A stretch of DNA of 64,000 nt. Source: Moniliophthora roreri (lineage: Eukaryota; Basidiomycota; Agaricomycetes; Agaricales; Marasmiaceae). The stretch covers positions 558,001-622,000 of the forward strand of contig LATX02000181.1 in the NCBI GenBank assembly GCA_001466705.2, given 5' to 3'. This document shows positions 60,070-64,000 of the stretch, piece after piece (positions within the stretch are counted from its first letter, which is position 1; each line of letters starts with the position of its first letter). The translations under genes and the position numbers were made by a program. The notes beneath the pieces were generated by a model that worked only from the letters and a program-made list of their open reading frames with translations, had not been told where the DNA came from and ran no database searches.

Positions 60070-60632
60070 CATTCCTGGGAGGAGGAGGACTTGTGTGTGT
60101 GTTTTCTATGGTGTATTTTTAGTTTCGCGCAGTGTAATTCTATATGTAATACATGATTGACTCGAAAAAAAAAAATTTCCACTCCACTCCACCCCCGGTG
60201 TCAAAGCTTTGAAAGATTACAGACTCATGGCCCCGCAGTGTTCCCATCACTTGCTTATGAGCGCACGTCACACGACTGCAGTGCATTGACTCATTTCCGC
60301 CTCTGTTCCGGACTTCTATTCGCTTCTTGCACACTCATACTTCCATTCGGGACATCATAGGGCCCATACATGATACAGCTTATCCTCGCCTGGAATTCCA
60401 ACTCCATACGTATACGTTCTACATAAAGCGTTATCTGATCTATTTCATCGGAATATTGTTCTCGAGCGAAAATCTGATTTACATACTATATTATTCGACA
60501 AAAACATGATGTCCATCAAATGTGGTGCGAAAAAAAGCTTCTTTTGACGTTTAGGGAAGCATGCGTTGGAGAGCCTGAAAGGCATAGAAATCAACTGCTC
60601 TCCAACTGTACCGATCCTCAATCAAAAAAAAG
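60070..60632. promoter_or_regulatory. Intergenic: 3' flank of the small gene and promoter of the permease
   Basis: 563 bp without a convincing frame. T/A-rich parts lie at 60440-60540. An A-run (caaaaaaaag) precedes the permease ATG at 60633. Confidence 0.35.
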
Positions 60633-62859
60633 ATGCAGTCCCAAACTGCGCTGCCGCCGCGAGGCGTCGTCGACTTGAAGGCCGCGGAGAATCAAGATCT
60701 AGAGTCCGATGGAAAGAGCGTAGATGTCAATGTTGGAACCTCGGATGATTTCAAGCAATGGTCGAGCAAGTTGGGGATTAGCTGTACGATCGAGGTGCAT
60801 GGGTGAGTCTTACACTTTTATCAGTTGACTGATATATTCAACCCTTGGTTTTAGTATAACTCCTACAACGACAGCAGAACGCTCAGATCCTCGAATGTAT
60901 CAACTCTTCACTGTCTGGTTTTCGGCCATTTTGAATGTTACATGGTGAATATACTATACTTCTACCCTTCTCCATTACGGACAGACGGAATTCACGAAAA
61001 AAAAAAACTTACTATAGTTTGGCGACTGGCGCATTGGGCCCGCAGGTGTTTGAATTAGGTTTCAGGGACTGTTGTATCGTTCTGGTTGTCGCTGATGTCC
61101 TGTAAGTGGGCTTGTATGGTTGATCCACACTCCGAGGATCTGAGAACTCTTTAATAGGGCATGTCTGGTCCCAGGGTACTTGTACGGATATTCCTCTGGT
61201 TTTCTTGGGCAAACTTGGGCCCCTGATAAGATCATATAGTGCCGTTTTTGGCCCCAAGCTTGGGACGAGAACCATGGTCCAGAGTCGTTTTTCTTTCGGG
61301 TAAGTAAAGAACAATCCGCCAAGCTATTGCTTCTTTGACTGAAGACTTTTTCGGAAAATAGGTATTTTGGATCAATGTTACCGGCAATATTGAACGTTTT
61401 TTCCATGTTTGGGTTCCTTGTGTTGTCTTGTATAACAGGGGGTCAGCTCCTGGCCGCCGTGTTTTCGAACCTTAATGATACACTTGGTATTGTCATTATT
61501 GCTTTGATCTCTCTTGGCGTAAGGGCTTCCACTCAAACGATCTCCGCTCAAACCTTTGGGTGCTCATTTAAGCTAACGTCTTAGATCTCGTTCTGCGGCT
61601 ACAAAGTGCTACATTGCTTCGACACATACGCGTGGATACCTAATGCTGTTATTTACATCTGTTTACTTGCTGTCGGTGGCAGTAAGCTATCACTTCGCCC
61701 AGAACGGCCGACGCCGTCTGCAGCTGCGATAATTTCGTATGGGACTTTGGTAGGCGCTGCGTGTTTATCGTGGTGTTCTATGGCTGCGGATTATGGAGTT
61801 TACCATAGAGCGGACGCCTCGAGGTACGTTTGTGATCGTGTCTTCTTACTGTACGTTTGCCCATTAATAAATCTTTCTCTGCTTCTAGCTTCAAGATCTT
61901 CCTATACACATATCTCGGAGTTCTACTTTCCTCGGTCGGTTCTCACAACCTTTTTTTTTTTTTTTTAATTTGAAAGGTCGGCTCATGCTTATTTTCCCTC
62001 GGGAATGGTTAGTTTCCAGGCCACATAATAGGCGTTGCTCTTGCAGCAGCTGCGCCTGCCATTCCTGCCTGGGAAGCTGGTCTCGGTGATGGACAAGACT
62101 TTGGAAACTTTATAGCTACTATTCTCTCACCCGTCGGAGGCTTTGGGAAATTTCTCGTAGTCGTCGCTACTCTTACGCTCCCAGCCCAGAGCGCTGTCAC
62201 CATGTACTCGTTTGGTGAAGATGTCTTTTTTTTTTTCGTGCGAACACTTTGCAACTTGGTTTTAATTTCGACTCTACTAGGTGTCAGCTTGATGAGCGTC
62301 TCTTGGATTTTTATGAAGATTCCACGATACGTCTATTCTGTGATTGTTACCGCCATGTGAGCGCACATCCCTTCTCATGCCATTTCTCGGATCTAACCAG
62401 CCCTAACGATACCAGTGTCATTCCAGTATCCATCGTCGGTGCTATCCGCTTCTTTACTACATTCCAAGAAATCATCAGTAAGTTCTTGTCGTCGTCGTCA
62501 AGGACAATGCACAAGTCGATTCTTTACATATAGACATCATCGGCTACTGGGCGGCCTCGTACGCGTCCATTGTCCTGACGGAACATTTTGTGTTCCGCCG
62601 CAACGACTTTTCGAAATACAAGGTACAAGAATGCTGGAGAGATCCTTCAAGGCTACCTCTTGGCGTCGCGGCTGTCATGGCATTTGGACTGTCGTTTGCA
62701 TTGATTGTTCCTTCTATGAATCAGCCATGGTATACGGGGCAGTTTGCTCGAGCAGGGACGGGTGATATTGGATTAATAACAGGGTTCTTTGGTGGTGCAC
62801 TCGTGTATGTGGTGTTGAGGGCCTGGGAGATCAAAGTGGGGAAAGGAAGGGATGCGTGA
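60633..62859 (+). CDS. NCS1-family purine/cytosine-type permease
   Basis: Twelve exons join in frame to 510 aa, the usual size: 60633-60802, 60855-60944, 61018-61101, 61158-61181 (24 nt), 61240-61299, 61362-61518, 61585-61823, 61889-61938, 62020-62214, 62281-62356, 62416-62477 and 62534-62859. After a hydrophilic N-terminus come about 12 membrane segments with fungal NCS1 (Fcy2/Tpn1) signatures: RMYQLFTVWFSAILNV, LATGALGPQVFELGFRD, FGPKLGTRTMVQSRFSFG, PAILNVFSMFGF, GGFGKFLVVVATLTLPAQSA and YWAASYASIVLTEHFVFRR. It would import nucleobases or a related compound such as vitamin B6 at the plasma membrane by proton symport; the substrate cannot be told. The donor after exon 8 (gttctc) is weak. Confidence 0.88.
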
Positions 62860-63370
62860 ATTCAAAACGTGAATTTTTTTACATTGAAATTGTTAACGTA
62901 CATGTCATGGCAACGGGACGATCGATGTGTCGACGTCGGAGGCGGTTCGCCGAGCCGCTCCATTCCTTTCCCAAGGATCTGAACAGAGGGGAGAGACGAC
63001 ACGACAAGGAAACAGAGAGACAGAAACAGAGAAACAGAGAAACAGAGAAAGAGACAGAGACAGAAACAGAAACAGAAACAGAAACAGAGACAGAAACAGA
63101 GAAACAGAGAAACAGAGACATGTGTCTCGGTGACGTGTTGTGGTTGTGTTGCTACACGGGTGGTGTTTCAGGGCGGCAGTTTAGATTCGTGTGGTTACTG
63201 ACATCGGCAACCGGAATCCGACCCGCGGCCATTTTTTCTTTGTTGCTCGCCTAAAAATTATACAGCCATGCAACTTGTTACATTGTTACTGTGATACCCT
63301 TTCGTTTTCAACCCTCACCTCGTCTAGTTCTGGCTTCCATATTCATTATTTTTGTCCTAATTTGCTTGTT
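62860..63370. other. Intergenic region between the permease and the RIC8-like gene
   Basis: Holds the permease 3' end, the GA/CA-rich microsatellite listed separately, and the presumed promoter of the RIC8-like gene. No supported gene. Confidence 0.4.
63005..63122. repeat. Microsatellite of CAGAGA/CAGAAA units
   Basis: About 118 bp of imperfect six-base units (cagaga, cagaaa, cagagaaa) on the plus strand. It gives Glu-Thr repeats on one strand and Ser-Val repeats on the other, which explains the apparent frames there. It lies between the permease stop and the RIC8-like start. Confidence 0.9.
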
Positions 63371-64000
63371 ATGACCGATGTCTTCCGCGCGTACTCTGCT
63401 CTCTCTGCTTCGTCTTCAAGGGCCCTAGTTGCTGACGTTCTTCAGTCAATAATAGACGGTACGGTCCTTTTTTCTCAATTGAACTGTCATTTCGTCTGCT
63501 AATCGTTGCCTAGCACCCCCCTTCGCTATCGACCACTCGAGTCGTGCCGAACTAATTCAAGTTCTTCTCAAGGATATCAAGTTGGCTGGTTCCAAATCGA
63601 GATTAACCAATAAAGGTCCGTTGATACAGCGCGCTTTTCTTTCTAGTTTTGGTTCTCACTATTTGCCTTGTAATGTAGAAGCGTCACAAGCATTACTCGC
63701 AGTCAAGACCCTCGGAAAAGTCGGCCATGGTTCAGAATACCTCGCAACTCCATCAGGCTTGTCCAGCTTATTATCCATTTCGATTGGGTACAAAGACGAC
63801 GTGGAGGCCAACTGTGAAGCACTCAGATGTATCGCCAATGCCATGTTACTCTTTGATCAGGCGCGGGTCTTGTTTACTTCAAAAGAGGTTATGGGCGGAG
63901 AAACTGTGGTCACCATGCTTAGTGTGAGTTTACTTCTCTCTCGGATGGAGGATGTCGGAAGGAGTTTTGGATGGGTAACGCCCATGTGGATTTCATGCAG
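63371..64000 (+). CDS. RIC8: RIC8/synembryn-like G-alpha exchange factor, N-terminal part (3' truncated by window edge)
   Basis: Exons 63371-63458, 63514-63615 and 63679-63923 join in frame to 145 residues. The last visible intron (63924-64000) ends in AG exactly at the window end, so the next exon starts outside. It begins MTDVFRAYSALSASSSRALV. The pattern ALLAVKTLGKVGHGSEYLA, then EANCEALRCIANAMLLFDQA and GGETVVTML, matches the armadillo-like N-terminus of fungal RIC8. RIC8 proteins are chaperones and exchange factors for G-alpha subunits near the plasma membrane and cytosol. Assignment rests on this segment only. Confidence 0.7.

Noticed and set aside
62856..63254. Glu-Thr repeat protein
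   Set aside because: The repeat comes from a microsatellite, and both strands give equally long low-complexity frames.

Overview
The window looks like chromosomal DNA of a mushroom-forming basidiomycete (Agaricomycetes). The genes are split by many short GT-AG introns, mostly about 45-65 nt. The families present fit that group: F-box/LRR-like proteins, DUF6534 membrane proteins, fungalysin proteases, GCR1_C-like coiled-coil proteins and UstYa-type oxidases. All assignments come from reading translations and splice sites by eye. No database search was run.

Housekeeping genes lie at the edges and on the right. They are a C-terminal membrane-protein fragment (1-403), a 20S proteasome beta subunit of the PSMB2/Pre1 type (739-1446), an RLM1/MEF2-type MADS-box factor (6929-8927, minus), a bZIP regulator (41454-44474, minus), a type I membrane protein (47904-49896, minus), a Ser-rich protein (51518-53431), a pair of coiled-coil/GCR1_C-like paralogues (53567-56634, minus), a nucleotidyltransferase-fold gene with a frame break (56993-58205), an NCS1 permease (60633-62859) and the start of a RIC8/synembryn gene (63371 to the window end).

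The stretch 1447-6900 is gene-poor and holds decayed fragments. From 13.2 to 19.7 kb there are two fungalysin (M36) copies flanking an F-box gene: one a clear pseudogene, the other complete except for a stop codon just after its signal peptide. A third fungalysin scrap lies at 3.2-3.5 kb.

The most interesting part is 22-40.5 kb. A gene at 28526-29173 (minus) encodes a secreted peptide precursor with three 17-residue repeats, each ending in an aromatic core and a dibasic Arg-Arg site. About 1.4 kb away, divergently, a UstYa-family (DUF3328) oxidase gene (30584-31590) carries both His/Cys motifs. This is the signature of a dikaritin-type (ustiloxin/phomopsin-like) cyclic RiPP pathway. Each repeat is built from two micro-exons whose introns were copied along with them. 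Three decayed copies of a CmcJ/AsaB-like oxygenase gene surround the pair, one directly downstream of UstYa. They lie in a nested segmental duplication that also carries two copies of a DUF6534 gene in CpG-depleted, AT-rich DNA.

Functionally, the precursor would enter the secretory pathway, be cut at the dibasic sites by a Kex2-type protease, and be cross-linked by the membrane-anchored UstYa enzyme. The product, and whether the pathway is active, cannot be read from the sequence.
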